Positions 29,559 to 37,852 are shown, counted from the first letter of the stretch. The stretch is 64,000 nt of DNA from Geodermatophilaceae bacterium NBWT11 (GCA_014218215.1 CP043652.1:868001-932000), one strand, 5' to 3'. Made by a program: numbers and translations. The notes: generated from the sequence alone by a model not told the origin.

Positions 29559-30040
29559 GCGTCCGGCCGGTCACCGCGGACGACGTCGACGTCGTCGTGG
29601 GTCTGGTGCGCGAGCTGGCCGACTACGAGAAGAGCCTCGACGAGGCCCGGATGACCCCGGCGCAGCTGCGCGAGGCGTTGTTCGGCGACTCCCCGGCGCT
29701 GTTCGGCCACGTCGCCGAGGACGTCGACGGCACCGTCGTCGGGTTCGCGCTCTGGTTCCTCAACTTCTCCACCTGGCGGGGCACCCACGGGGTGTACCTG
29801 GAGGACCTCTACGTCTCCCCCGCCCACCGCGGCACGGGCCTGGGCCGCGAACTGCTGCGCACGCTGGCCGCGGTCTGCGTCAAGCGCGGCTACGCGCGGC
29901 TGGAGTGGTCGGTGCTGGACTGGAACACCCCGTCCATCGAGTTCTACCGCGCTGCCGGCGCCCGGCCCCAGGACGGCTGGTCGGTCTTCAGGCTGACCGA
30001 CCGGGCCCTGCACGACTTCGCCCAGGAGAGGACGTCATGA
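29555..30040 (+). CDS. GNAT N-acetyltransferase, diamine-acetyltransferase-like
   Basis: The 161-residue GNAT protein looks like the spermidine/thialysine (SSAT-like) branch: [18 protein letters not shown] at the N terminus, [14 protein letters not shown], the strand [20 protein letters not shown] with the acetyl-CoA loop RGTGLG, and [20 protein letters not shown]. The substrate is probably an amine, but this is inferred by family. The GTG overlaps the pssA stop, so it is co-translated with phospholipid genes; whether it acts on a phospholipid-related amine is open. Confidence 0.82.
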   Translation: MSVRPVTADDVDVVVGLVRELADYEKSLDEARMTPAQLREALFGDSPALFGHVAEDVDGTVVGFALWFLNFSTWRGTHGVYLEDLYVSPAHRGTGLGRELLRTLAAVCVKRGYARLEWSVLDWNTPSIEFYRAAGARPQDGWSVFRLTDRALHDFAQERTS

Positions 30041-30816
30041 CCGAGCGCAGGCCCTCGGAGTGCTGGCTGACCGACATGGACGGCGTCCTGGTGCACGAGG
30101 GCCAGGCGCTGCCCGGCGCCGCGGACTTCCTCCGCCGCCTGGTCGAGCGGGAGCGCCGCTTCCTGGTGCTCACGAACAACTCGATCTTCACCCCGCGCGA
30201 CCTCGCCGCCCGGCTGCACCGCTCCGGGCTGGAGGTGCCCGAGGAGGCGATCTGGACCTCGGCGCTGGCCACCGCGGACTTCCTGGCCTCCCAGCTGCCC
30301 GGCGGCTCGGCCTACGTCGTCGGTGAGGCCGGGCTGACCACCGCACTGCACGAGGCCGGGTACACCATCACCGACACCGAGCCGGACTACGTCGTGCTCG
30401 GGGAGACCCGGACCTACAGCTTCGAGGCCATCACCCGGGCCATCCGGCTGGTCGAGGCCGGTGCCCGCTTCATCGCCACCAACCCCGACGTCACCGGTCC
30501 CTCCCCCGAGGGCTCGCTGCCGGCGACCGGCTCCGTCGCGGCCCTGATCACCAAGGCCACCGGCGCCGAGCCCTACTTCGTCGGCAAGCCCAACCCGATG
30601 ATGTTCCGCAGCGCGCTGAACCGGATCGACGGGCACTCGGAGTCCACGACGATGGTCGGCGACCGGATGGACACCGACATCGTCGCCGGCATCGAGGCCG
30701 GGCTGGAGACGGTGCTGGTGCTCACCGGCTCCACCCGGGCCTCGGACGTCTCGCGCTTCCCGTTCCGGCCCAGCCGGGTGCTCGACTCGATCGCCGACGT
30801 CATCGACCTGGTGTGA
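30037..30816 (+). CDS. HAD-IIA family hydrolase (NagD-like phosphatase)
   Basis: The 259-residue phosphatase has HAD motif I ([13 protein letters not shown]), motif II ([13 protein letters not shown]), motif III lysine ([11 protein letters not shown]) and motif IV ([17 protein letters not shown]), with a C2 cap between II and III as in NagD/phosphoglycolate or glycerol-phosphate phosphatases. The substrate is not predictable, though a place in the psd-pssA operon makes a glycerol- or serine-phosphate plausible. The ATG overlaps the GNAT stop, and AGGAGAGG sits in front. Confidence 0.87.
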   Translation: MTERRPSECWLTDMDGVLVHEGQALPGAADFLRRLVERERRFLVLTNNSIFTPRDLAARLHRSGLEVPEEAIWTSALATADFLASQLPGGSAYVVGEAGLTTALHEAGYTITDTEPDYVVLGETRTYSFEAITRAIRLVEAGARFIATNPDVTGPSPEGSLPATGSVAALITKATGAEPYFVGKPNPMMFRSALNRIDGHSESTTMVGDRMDTDIVAGIEAGLETVLVLTGSTRASDVSRFPFRPSRVLDSIADVIDLV

Positions 30817-30820
30817 GGCG

Positions 30821-31330
30821 CTAGACCTCGGAGTACGCCAGCCGGGCCTCGGGGGTGGCCAGGAACCAGAGCACGCCGGCCACGCACAGCAGCACCGGGA
30901 CGCCGATGTAGGGCAGCCCGGACTCGAACGCGGTCACGTAGCCGGTGAGGCCCAGCAGCAGCTGCAGGACCACGACCGGGCCGCGCGCCCACGGGGCGGC
31001 CCGGCCCAGCCCCCAGGCGCAGAACCCCAGCGCCGCGGCGGCGGTGAGGGCGTAGGCGACCTCGGCCAGCGCCCGCCCGGTGCTGTCGGCCGTGCTGGTC
31101 AGCGTCAGGACGAGCACGACGCCGGCGATGACGAGGGCCGCGACCGCCTCCACCGCCACCAGCAGCGCCGCCCGACGCAGCGCGGGGGGCGCCGCAGCCG
31201 GGTCGCGGGGCGGCCGGGGCGCGGACTCCTGCGCGGCGCCACCGAGCAGCCGTTCTGCGCGGCGGCGCGGGGTCCCCTCGTCCCGGGGGTCCCCGGCATC
31301 GGCAGCGGCGGCGTCCCGGGGTGCTGGCAC
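30821..31330 (-). CDS. Hypothetical membrane protein
   Basis: The 169-residue protein is of unknown function. The first 50 residues are Ala/Pro/Arg-rich and probably cytoplasmic. Four hydrophobic segments follow (AALLVAVEAVAALVIAGVVL, ALTAAAALGFCAWGL, VVVLQLLLGLTGYV, IGVPVLLCVAGVLWFL). It resembles small four-helix actinobacterial membrane proteins of unassigned role. It converges with the HAD gene (4 nt between stops) and is divergent from the lipid kinase gene, whose start is about 40 nt away. Confidence 0.7.
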   Translation of the reverse strand: MPAPRDAAAADAGDPRDEGTPRRRAERLLGGAAQESAPRPPRDPAAAPPALRRAALLVAVEAVAALVIAGVVLVLTLTSTADSTGRALAEVAYALTAAAALGFCAWGLGRAAPWARGPVVVLQLLLGLTGYVTAFESGLPYIGVPVLLCVAGVLWFLATPEARLAYSEV

Positions 31331-31358
31331 GCCCGCGAGGCTACGCGGGGGCGCTGGA

Positions 31359-31364
31359 TACCCT
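31359..31364 (+). promoter_or_regulatory. Leaderless -10 box for the lipid kinase
   Basis: TACCCT lies 7 nt before the GTG at 31372. Confidence 0.35.
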
Positions 31365-31371
31365 CGCCGGC

Positions 31372-32328
31372 GTGCGTGCGCTCCTCGTGACCAACCCGGC
31401 AGCCACGACCACCACCGCCAAGGTGCGCGACGTCCTGGTCCGCGCGCTGTCCAGCGACCTGTCCCTGGAGGTGGCCGAGACGACCCACCGCGGGCACGCC
31501 CGCGAGCTGGCCGTGCAGGCGGCCGCGGACGGCGTCGACGTCGTGGTCACCCTGGGCGGCGACGGCACGGTCAACGAGACGGTGGACGGGCTGCTGCAGG
31601 ACGGGCCCGGACCGCACGTGCCCACCCTGGCCGTCGTCCCCGGTGGGTCCACCAACGTCTTCGCCCGTGCCCTGGGCCGCTCGCAGGACCCGGTGGAGGC
31701 GGTCGCGGAGATCCTGTCGTCGCTGCGGGCCGGCCGGACCCGCCGGGTCGGCCTCGGTTCGGCCAGCGCCCGGCTGGCGGGCGCGGACGGGTGGACCCGC
31801 CCGCGGTGGTTCGTGTTCTCCGCCGGCCTCGGGTTCGACGCCGACGTGATCGCCCGGGTCGAGGCCCAGCGGGCCCGCGGCCGCCGCTCCAGCGGCCTGC
31901 TCTACCTCCGGGCCGGCGCGGCGTCCTTCCTGCTCGGGCCCGACCGCCGGCGTCCGCCGATGACCCTGCACGTGCCGGGCGAGGAGCCCGTCCCCGGCCT
32001 CTTCCTCTGCCTGGTGTCCAACGTCAGCCCGTGGACCTACCTCGGCGAGACCCCGATCAACGTCAGCCCGGAGGCCTCCTTCGACACCGGGCTGGACGTG
32101 TTCTCCCTCGGCCGGGTCGGGCCGCTGGCGATGGTGAACCACCTCCGGCGGAGCATGGCGCGCGAACCGGACTCCCGGGGCCGGGGGGTGCACCGCTGGC
32201 ACGACCTGCCCGAGCTGACCCTGACCTCGGAGCGCCCTCAGGGCTGGCAGCTGGACGGCGACCACCTCGGCGAGGCCACCGGCCTGCGGGTCCGCGCGGT
32301 GCCGCTGGCCCTCGACGTCGTCGTCTGA
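31372..32328 (+). CDS. Diacylglycerol kinase family lipid kinase
   Basis: The 318-residue protein of the DgkB/YegS-like family phosphorylates diacylglycerol or a related lipid with ATP. It has the N-terminal ALLVTNPAATTTTAKVRD, the ATP-binding GGDGTVNETVDGLL and VVPGGSTNVFARALG, and a C-terminal domain with LDGDHLGEATGLRV. In mycobacteria a relative takes part in phosphatidylinositol-mannoside synthesis. I chose GTG 31372 because the kinase fold starts there. Confidence 0.9.
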   Translation: MRALLVTNPAATTTTAKVRDVLVRALSSDLSLEVAETTHRGHARELAVQAAADGVDVVVTLGGDGTVNETVDGLLQDGPGPHVPTLAVVPGGSTNVFARALGRSQDPVEAVAEILSSLRAGRTRRVGLGSASARLAGADGWTRPRWFVFSAGLGFDADVIARVEAQRARGRRSSGLLYLRAGAASFLLGPDRRRPPMTLHVPGEEPVPGLFLCLVSNVSPWTYLGETPINVSPEASFDTGLDVFSLGRVGPLAMVNHLRRSMAREPDSRGRGVHRWHDLPELTLTSERPQGWQLDGDHLGEATGLRVRAVPLALDVVV

Positions 32329-32429
32329 GGCGACCACGGGCGGGCACCGTCGTGGCAGCCGCCACGCGTCCGGGTGACCCGTGCTGGGCACCCGGTCGGG
32401 AACAGGGGTGGCGGACCTGCTAGGACCGT

Positions 32430-32445
32430 GGTGAGGTTGCTCATA
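32430..32445. promoter_or_regulatory. Possible CRP-type operator upstream of whiB1
   Basis: GGTGA-N6-TCATA matches the CRP/Cmr-type consensus TGTGA-N6-TCACA at 8 of 10 positions. It lies about 190 nt before whiB1. In M. tuberculosis whiB1 is controlled by the CRP protein Rv3676, which makes the match notable. Confidence 0.35.
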
Positions 32446-32472
32446 CGGAGGACGGCTGAGCGGCTGAACTGC

Positions 32473-32500
32473 TTGACAGTCGGTCCTCGCGTGAAAGCAT
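32473..32500 (+). promoter_or_regulatory. Candidate whiB1 promoter
   Basis: A perfect TTGACA (32473-32478) is followed 16 nt later by AAGCAT. It would give a leader of about 115 nt. This is the only clear -35 hexamer noticed in the gap 32329-32621, which otherwise has no gene. Confidence 0.4.
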
Positions 32501-32621
32501 CGAACCCGAACGCAACCTGCTGGTAACACCAGCGTGCGGGAGCCGGACGACATCGAACAGACGGTGTCGGGCCCTCCGGGGCACAGGGCACACCGTAGAC
32601 GACACCGAGGAGCACACCGAC

Positions 32622-32873
32622 ATGGACTGGCGCCACCGCGCCCTCTGCCGGGACGAAGACCCTGAGCTCTTCTTCCCGATCGGGACGACGGGCCCTGCGG
32701 TCACGCAGATCGAGCAGGCCAAGGCCGTCTGCCAGCGCTGCCCCGTGGTGCAGTCGTGCCTCGAGTGGGCGCTGACCTCCGGTCAGGACTCCGGCGTCTG
32801 GGGTGGGCTCTCCGAGGACGAGCGCCGCGCCCTCAAGCGCCGCACTGCTCGCACGCGCGTCCGCACCGCCTGA
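32622..32873 (+). CDS. whiB1: WhiB-family redox-sensing transcription factor, WhiB1 type
   Basis: The 83-residue iron-sulfur protein has four cluster cysteines (C9 in ALCRDEDPELFF; then AVCQRCPVVQSCLEWA), the Gly/Trp turn GVWGGLSEDERRAL and a basic DNA-contact tail KRRTARTRVRT. WhiB1 proteins bind the primary sigma factor and respond to nitric oxide or oxygen at their 4Fe-4S cluster. The position back to back with the PdtaS kinase gene is the same as in M. tuberculosis (Rv3219/Rv3220c), which supports WhiB1 over other paralogues. A strong shared terminator follows. Confidence 0.95.
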   Translation: MDWRHRALCRDEDPELFFPIGTTGPAVTQIEQAKAVCQRCPVVQSCLEWALTSGQDSGVWGGLSEDERRALKRRTARTRVRTA

Positions 32874-32900
32874 CGACGTCCCCGCACCAGCGGGCACCCG

Positions 32901-32933
32901 GGAGCCGGACACCTCGACGAGGTGTCCGGCTCC
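32901..32933. terminator. Bidirectional terminator between whiB1 and pdtaS
   Basis: Perfect 15-bp stem GGAGCCGGACACCTC / GAGGTGTCCGGCTCC with a GAC loop lies between convergent genes. Confidence 0.85.
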
Positions 32934-32951
32934 TGCCGTCTGCGGCCCCGG

Positions 32952-34442
32952 TCAGCGGCGGACGCGACCGGCCCCGGGCAGGGTGAGGACGGCGACCGTC
33001 CCCTGCCCGCCCTCGGGGGTGCTGGTGGCCAAGTGCCCGTGCAGTTCGCTGGTGACCAGGGTGCGGACGATCTGCAGGCCCAGGCCCTTGCTGGTGGCGA
33101 CGTCGAACCCCGGCGGCAGGCCCTGACCGTCGTCGCAGATCCGGACGACCAGGTCGTGGCCGTCCCGCTCGGCCGTGAGCTCGATGGTCCCCGGCTGCCC
33201 CTCGGGGAAGGCGTGCTCCACGGCGTTGTGCAGCAGCTCGGTGACCGCCATGACCAGCGGGGTCGCCGCACCGGCCGGCAGCTCCCCGAAGCGGCCGATC
33301 CGGGTGATCCTGGCGGCCGGCCCGACCGAGGCGACGTCGCCCAGCATGGGCAGGACCTGGTCGAGCACGTCGTCGACGTCCACCACGTCCTCCCGGCTGC
33401 CGGCGAGGGTGTCGTGCACGACGGCGATCGACGCCACCCGGCGCACCGACTCCAGCAGCGCCTCCCGGGCGGCCGGCTCGCTGACCCGGCGGGCCTGCAG
33501 CCGCAGCAGGGCGGCGACGGTCTGCAGGTTGTTCTTCACCCGGTGGTGGATCTCCCGGATGGTCGCGTCCTTGGTCATCAGCGCCCGGTCGCGACGACGC
33601 ACGTCGGTCACGTCGCGGACGAGGACCAGCGCCCCGGACTCCCCGCCCGGGGCCTGCAGCGGGAGGGCCCGGACGAGCATCGTCGCGGCCTCGCCCTCGA
33701 CGTCCATCGGGTCGGGGAACCGGCCGGCGACCGCGGCGGTGATGCTGGCCGCGACCGCCTCGCCGGCCACCCGGTCGGTGGCCGCCGACCGGGTCAGCTC
33801 GGACAGCTGCCCGCCCACGACGTCCCCGGCCAGGCCCATCCGCCGGTAGGCCGACAGCGCGTTGGGGCTGGCGTAGACCGCGGTGCCCCGGCCGTCCAGC
33901 CGCACCAGACCGTCACCGACCCGGGGGCTCATCTCGGCGTCCTCGAGCATCCGCGGGGGGAAGGTGCCGGCGGAGACCATCAGGCACAGCTCACGGGCGA
34001 TGTCGAGGTAGGTGAGCTCCAGCGGGGACGGCGACCGGGTGGCCGACAGCCGGGTGTCCCGGGCCAGCACGGCGACGACGGCGCCCTCGTGGCGCACCGG
34101 GATCACCTCGCGGCGGCGGGGAGCGGTGCCCGACCCGTCGAGCTCGTCGGTGACCTGCACGCCCTCGCGGTGGGTCTGCACGAACGCGGCGGCGTCGTCG
34201 CCGGCCACCTCCACCCCGACGAGGTCCTCGGGCTGGCTGGTGGGGGCGGTCAGGGGGCGCACTTGCGCCACGCACCACCAGGCGCCGCTGGCCAGCGGGA
34301 CCCACAGCGTCAGGTCGGCGAAGGACAGGTCGGCCAGGAGCTGCCAGTCGGCCACCAGCCGGCGGGCGTGGTCGACCTGGGAGGGGCTGACCGAGGAGCC
34401 GCGGGCGAGCCGGTCGGAGAGGCTGCTGGGGGTGCTCGTCAT
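32952..34442 (-). CDS. pdtaS: Sensor histidine kinase PdtaS
   Basis: The 496-residue soluble kinase has a GAF-type N-terminal domain (about 15-160), a PAS domain (about 170-285, VRLDGRGTAVYASPNALSAY), a HisKA_2 dimer helix with phospho-accepting His in IREIHHRVKNNLQTVAALLR and an HATPase domain (VTELLHNAVEHAF, ICDDGQGLPPG, SKGLGLQIV). It partners PdtaR, an RNA-binding antiterminator response regulator, which is not in this window. The mycobacterial orthologue sits in the same place beside whiB1. The ATG at 34442 is about 40 nt from a divergent GNAT gene. Confidence 0.94.
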   Translation of the reverse strand: MTSTPSSLSDRLARGSSVSPSQVDHARRLVADWQLLADLSFADLTLWVPLASGAWWCVAQVRPLTAPTSQPEDLVGVEVAGDDAAAFVQTHREGVQVTDELDGSGTAPRRREVIPVRHEGAVVAVLARDTRLSATRSPSPLELTYLDIARELCLMVSAGTFPPRMLEDAEMSPRVGDGLVRLDGRGTAVYASPNALSAYRRMGLAGDVVGGQLSELTRSAATDRVAGEAVAASITAAVAGRFPDPMDVEGEAATMLVRALPLQAPGGESGALVLVRDVTDVRRRDRALMTKDATIREIHHRVKNNLQTVAALLRLQARRVSEPAAREALLESVRRVASIAVVHDTLAGSREDVVDVDDVLDQVLPMLGDVASVGPAARITRIGRFGELPAGAATPLVMAVTELLHNAVEHAFPEGQPGTIELTAERDGHDLVVRICDDGQGLPPGFDVATSKGLGLQIVRTLVTSELHGHLATSTPEGGQGTVAVLTLPGAGRVRR

Positions 34443-34471
34443 GGTGGGGCGAGCCTAGGGCGAGGGCTGCC

Positions 34472-34477
34472 TACGCT
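34472..34477 (+). promoter_or_regulatory. Leaderless -10 box for the GNAT gene at 34484
   Basis: TACGCT lies 6 nt before the GTG; no ribosome site is seen. Confidence 0.45.
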
Positions 34478-34483
34478 CCTCCG

Positions 34484-34966
34484 GTGACCCTCGAGATCTC
34501 CCCGGCCGACCCGGCCGACTTCCCGGCCATCGGCGAGCTCACCGTCTCGGCCTACGTGTCGCAGGGCTGGGCCACCCCCGACTACGCACGGGAGCTCGCC
34601 GACGTCGCCGGCCGCGCCTCCCGCTCCGAGCTCCTGGTCGCCCGGCTCGACGCACGCCTCGTCGGCAGCGTGGCGCTCGTGCTGGACGGCGCCTTCGGGG
34701 AGATCACCGAGTCCCCGGACGAGGCGGCCTTCCGGATGCTGGTGGTGGACCCGTCCGCGCGGGGACAGGGCGTCGGGGAGGCCCTGGTGCACGCCTGTCT
34801 GGACCGCTCGCGCGCGGCGGGCAGGACGGCGGTGGTGCTCTCGACCGACCCGCGGATGCACGCCGCCCACAGGCTGTACGAGCGGATCGGGTTCACCCGG
34901 CTGCCGGCCCGCGACTGGTCGCCGGTGCCGGGGGTCGACCTGCTGGTCTACCGCCTGGGGCTCTGA
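34484..34966 (+). CDS. GNAT N-acetyltransferase
   Basis: The 160-residue single-domain GNAT protein has the acetyl-CoA binding strand and loop FRMLVVDPSARGQGVGEAL and the C-terminal VVLSTDPRMHAAHRLYERIG. The substrate is unknown. The GTG start is supported by a TANNNT box 6 nt upstream. It is divergent from pdtaS and convergent with the biotin-carrier gene, with 5 nt between stops. Confidence 0.85.
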   Translation: MTLEISPADPADFPAIGELTVSAYVSQGWATPDYARELADVAGRASRSELLVARLDARLVGSVALVLDGAFGEITESPDEAAFRMLVVDPSARGQGVGEALVHACLDRSRAAGRTAVVLSTDPRMHAAHRLYERIGFTRLPARDWSPVPGVDLLVYRLGL

Positions 34967-34971
34967 GCCGC

Positions 34972-35193
34972 TCAGCCCTCGACGGTGGCGATGAGGTCGC
35001 CCTCCTGGAGGACCTCGCCCTCGACCACGTGCAGCTCGGCGACGGTGCCGGCGCGCTCGGTCAGCACCGGGATCTCCATCTTCATCGACTCGAGGATGAC
35101 CAGGGTGTCCCCCGCGGCCACCTCGGCGCCCGGGGCCACGAGGACCTTCCAGACGCTGGAGACCATCTCGGCGTGGATCTCCTCGACCGCCAC
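34972..35193 (-). CDS. Biotinyl/lipoyl carrier protein (TB7.3-like)
   Basis: The 73-residue free-standing biotinyl domain has the biotinylation motif ILESMKMEIPVL (Lys of MKM is the modified residue), and the domain runs from EEIHAEMVSSVWKVLV to GDLIATVEG. It matches the M. tuberculosis biotinylated protein TB7.3 (Rv3221c) in size, sequence and position between pdtaS and rshA. The GTG at 35193 is fixed by GGAGGAGGA 5 nt in front; a longer frame from 35253 would be a poor start. The degraded carboxylase-like gene upstream on the same strand ends 84 nt before it and may be its partner. Confidence 0.92.
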   Translation of the reverse strand: MAVEEIHAEMVSSVWKVLVAPGAEVAAGDTLVILESMKMEIPVLTERAGTVAELHVVEGEVLQEGDLIATVEG

Positions 35194-35277
35194 GGGTCCT
35201 CCTCCAGCTCGCCGTGCCCGCGCCGGGGCTGCTGCCCCGTCGCGGTCATCCAACCACCACGCGGGGGGTGGGCAGGT

Positions 35278-36303
35278 TCAGCCGTCGGCGAGCCGGTGCA
35301 GCACCGCGCAGACCGCGTCACCGTCGTGCGGCACCCCCGTCTCGGGCAGCCCGGTGAGCACGTCGGCGGCCCGGCGGGCGGCGGTCGCGGTGTCCGCCCC
35401 GGTCGCGCTGACCGTGGCCAGCAGCGCGTCGTACCAGCCGTCCAGCCGGTCACCGGGGTCGTAACCGCTCACCGCGGCCAGCTCGGCGTCCCGCTCGCTG
35501 GGCCAGACGTCGGGCAGCCGACCGGTGACGCGACCGGCCTCCCCCGGCGGCAGGGTGGACCGCAGCTGCACCGCGACCGCCGGCCGCGGCTCGCCGTCGG
35601 TGCCCGGCCGCACCCGGCCGGTGGCGCTGCGCAGCGCCAGGGCGACGGCGTCCACCCCGTGGGCGCGCTCCAGCACCGCGAGGTCCAGGGAGAAGCCGGC
35701 CGACACCTCGGCCAGCTCCCCGTCGGGGTCGATGCCCACGGTCACCAGCCCCCGCCAGCCCAGTTCGGGGAGCCGCCCGGCCGCTGCCGGCAGCGCGACG
35801 TCGTCCCCGGCGCCGGGGACCCAGGACACCCGGGCGGTGCCGGCGTCCCGGTCCCGACGCACCGGGGTGACGTGCCGCAGCCCGTCCGCGGTGACGACGG
35901 CGAGGAACCCGCGCGCGCTGGCCGGCTCGACGCCGTCGCCCCCGAGCCGCTCCAGCACGCCCGCCTCGGGACCCACCCAGATCAGCCCGGCACCGACCAC
36001 GGCCGCAGCCAGCTCGCTGTTGCCGGCCAAGGCGGGGGGCACCGGCAGCACGGCCGTCACCCCGCTGCGCCGGGCGGCCTCGACCAGGCGCGGCACCGAC
36101 AGGTAGGACTCGGCTGCCGGCGCCGGGCCCAGCCACACGGCGTCGTCGGCCAGCCGCACGTGCCGGGCCTCCCGCTCGGTCGCCGAGTGGACCGCCACCG
36201 TCTTCACGCCCAGCGCGGCACAGCTGCGCACCACCGCACAGGCCATCGGCCCCCGGCCCGCCACCAGCACGCTGTCGATCCCCGTGTTCCCGGTGTCCGC
36301 CAC
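35278..36303 (-). CDS. Biotin-carboxylase-like protein lacking a complete ATP-grasp domain
   Basis: About 341 residues against 450 for a real biotin carboxylase. The N-terminal domain is clear: VLVAGRGPMACAVVRSCAAL, HVRLADDAVWLGPAPAAESY, GAGLIWVGPEAGVLERLGG. The C-terminal domain is also recognisable (DGWYDALLATVSATGADTAT, ADVLTGLPETGV). In between, the ATP lid is nearly gone, and the metal/bicarbonate motif (E-x-N-x-R in true enzymes) reads ELAEVSAGFSLDLAV. It should not bind ATP normally. It lies just upstream of a biotin carrier gene on the same strand. The start is either GTG 36303 or GTG 36312. Confidence 0.72.
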   Translation of the reverse strand: MADTGNTGIDSVLVAGRGPMACAVVRSCAALGVKTVAVHSATEREARHVRLADDAVWLGPAPAAESYLSVPRLVEAARRSGVTAVLPVPPALAGNSELAAAVVGAGLIWVGPEAGVLERLGGDGVEPASARGFLAVVTADGLRHVTPVRRDRDAGTARVSWVPGAGDDVALPAAAGRLPELGWRGLVTVGIDPDGELAEVSAGFSLDLAVLERAHGVDAVALALRSATGRVRPGTDGEPRPAVAVQLRSTLPPGEAGRVTGRLPDVWPSERDAELAAVSGYDPGDRLDGWYDALLATVSATGADTATAARRAADVLTGLPETGVPHDGDAVCAVLHRLADG

Positions 36304-36478
36304 GTCCCCCACGCTGCCGCACCGGTCGGGTCGGCGCCCGCTGGGCCGGACGTGAGACCCTGGAACGTCAGCTCGGCCGGTCCGCGGGGTCCGGTCGGGC
36401 ACCGGCGGGCCCAGCGACACCGGACCCGCCCGGGAAGGCCCAGCAGCACCCCGTCGGACCAGTGAGAGGAGGGCAGCG

Positions 36479-36553
36479 ATGTCCAAGCGAGGACGCAAGC
36501 GGCGCGCCCGCAAGAAGAGCGGCGCCAACCACGGCAAGCGCCCCAACGCCTGA
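36479..36553 (+). CDS. Ribosomal protein bL37 (24 residues)
   Basis: A very short, highly basic protein: MSKRGRKRRARKK followed by SGANHGKRPNA. It matches the tiny actinobacterial large-subunit protein bL37 first seen in mycobacterial ribosome structures, which ends in the same ANHGKRPN motif. AGGAGGG lies 5 nt before the ATG. It is followed almost at once by a very strong terminator, and faces the biotin-carboxylase-like gene across about 170 nt. Confidence 0.85.
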   Translation: MSKRGRKRRARKKSGANHGKRPNA

Positions 36554-36558
36554 ACCGT

Positions 36559-36607
36559 GCACAGCAGAGGCCCGGGACGACGTCGTCGTCCCGGGCCTCT
36601 GCTGTGC
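36559..36607. terminator. Very strong bidirectional terminator between bL37 and rshA
   Basis: A perfect 23-bp stem with a 3-nt loop, beginning 6 nt after the bL37 stop (arms 36559-36581 and 36585-36607). It also lies 14 nt from the rshA stop, so it serves both strands. Confidence 0.92.
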
Positions 36608-36620
36608 GCTGGTGGGTCGG

Positions 36621-36956
36621 TCAGCGGTCGGTGGTGTGCTCCACGGTGACCCGCTCGACGCTGACGGAGGTGCCGTCCTCCTCGAAGGAGACGGTCGTCA
36701 GCTGCATCTTGATCCGGTCCTTCAGGCCCAGCGGCGTGGGGTCTCCCCCGCAGCGCCGACGGACCAGGGCCTTGAACTCCTGCTCGATGCCGAACTCCCG
36801 CAGGCACGGCGAGCAGTCCTCGAGGTGCTCGGCGATGACGGCCCGACGGGCGTCACCGGTCTCCTGGTCCAGGAACTCGAAGACGTGGGACAGCACGTCA
36901 TCGCAGCTGTTGATCTCGTGGTCGTCCTCGGCCGGTACCGGGCTCTCCGCGGTCAT
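36621..36956 (-). CDS. rshA: Zinc-binding anti-sigma factor of the RsrA/RshA family
   Basis: The 111-residue ZAS-type anti-sigma factor has an early Cys ([15 protein letters not shown]) and the HxxxCxxC motif in [16 protein letters not shown], plus a later Cys in RRRCGGDP. It holds SigH/SigR inactive; disulfide stress oxidises the cysteines, releases zinc and frees the sigma factor. The ATG overlaps the sigH stop (ATGA), the standard arrangement, so the pair is made in balance. Confidence 0.95.
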   Translation of the reverse strand: MTAESPVPAEDDHEINSCDDVLSHVFEFLDQETGDARRAVIAEHLEDCSPCLREFGIEQEFKALVRRRCGGDPTPLGLKDRIKMQLTTVSFEEDGTSVSVERVTVEHTTDR

Positions 36957-37657
36957 GACGCAGTCCCCTTCTCGGGTGCCCCGGCGCGGGCGAACCCGCG
37001 CTCCCGGGCGTAGTCGGCGAGCAGCTTCTGCAGACCCCGCCGCCCGCGGTGCAGCCGGGACATGACGGTGCCGATCGGCGTCCCCATGATCTCGGCGATC
37101 TCCTTGTAGGCGAACCCCTCGACGTCGGCCAGGTAGACGGCCAGCCGGAAGTCCTCCGGGAGCTGCTGCAGGGCGTCCTTGATGTCGGAGTCCGGCAGGT
37201 GGTCCAGGGCCTCGATCTCGGCCGACCGCAGGCCGGTGGAGCTGTGCTGCTCGGCGGCGAACAGCTGCCAGTCCTGCACCTGGTCGGTGGGGTACTGCTG
37301 CGGCTGCCGCTGCTTCTTGCGGTAGTTGTTGATGTAGGTGTTCGTCAGGATCCGGTACAGCCAGGCCTTGAGGTTCGTGCCCTCGGCGAACTGGTGGAAC
37401 GCGGAGTAGGCCTTGACGAAGGTCTCCTGGACGAGGTCCTCGGCGTCGGCGGGGTTGCGGGTCATCCGCAGCGCCGCCGGGTACAGCTGGTCCAGGAAGG
37501 GCAGGGCGTCGCGCTCGAACCGGGCGTCGCGCTGGGCGCGCGTCTCGGCCTGCTCGGAGCGGCTGCCGTCCGCCCGCGCCTCGGGGGTCTCGGTCACCAC
37601 CGGCGCACTCGCGGCGACCGTCGTCGCTGTGGTCTCGTCCGTGGTCTCGTCGGGCAC
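36953..37657 (-). CDS. sigH: ECF sigma factor SigH/SigR
   Basis: The 234-residue group IV sigma factor controls the thiol-oxidative and heat stress response. Region 2 is [20 protein letters not shown] with [20 protein letters not shown], and region 4 is [19 protein letters not shown] with [19 protein letters not shown]. The frame is open upstream, so several starts are possible. I chose GTG 37657 because GAGAGGAC lies in front and the length matches the family. A self-type promoter (GGGAAT ... TTGT) can be seen about 150 nt upstream, fitting positive autoregulation. Confidence 0.94.
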   Translation of the reverse strand: MPDETTDETTATTVAASAPVVTETPEARADGSRSEQAETRAQRDARFERDALPFLDQLYPAALRMTRNPADAEDLVQETFVKAYSAFHQFAEGTNLKAWLYRILTNTYINNYRKKQRQPQQYPTDQVQDWQLFAAEQHSSTGLRSAEIEALDHLPDSDIKDALQQLPEDFRLAVYLADVEGFAYKEIAEIMGTPIGTVMSRLHRGRRGLQKLLADYARERGFARAGAPEKGTAS

Positions 37658-37817
37658 CGACCGTCCTCTCTGCGGGGCCCGCAGACGGGACACCACGTCG
37701 GTCGATGCTAGTCGTGCGGTCACCGGACGGCCGGGCGGACGGCGGACGACCACGACGTCGGAGGACGCCGCGGACCGCAGGGCCCGGGTCGGTGCGGAGG
37801 AGCTGCTCACGCCTCCT

Positions 37818-37847
37818 ACAAGGTGCCCACCCCGGCTGCTCATTCCC
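37818..37847 (-). promoter_or_regulatory. Candidate SigH/SigR-type promoter for sigH
   Basis: On the minus strand GGGAAT (37842-37847) is followed after 18 nt by CCTTGT (37818-37823). The -35 matches the SigR/SigH consensus GGAAT; the -10 (usually GTT) is imperfect. Confidence 0.4.
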
Positions 37848-37852
37848 ACACC

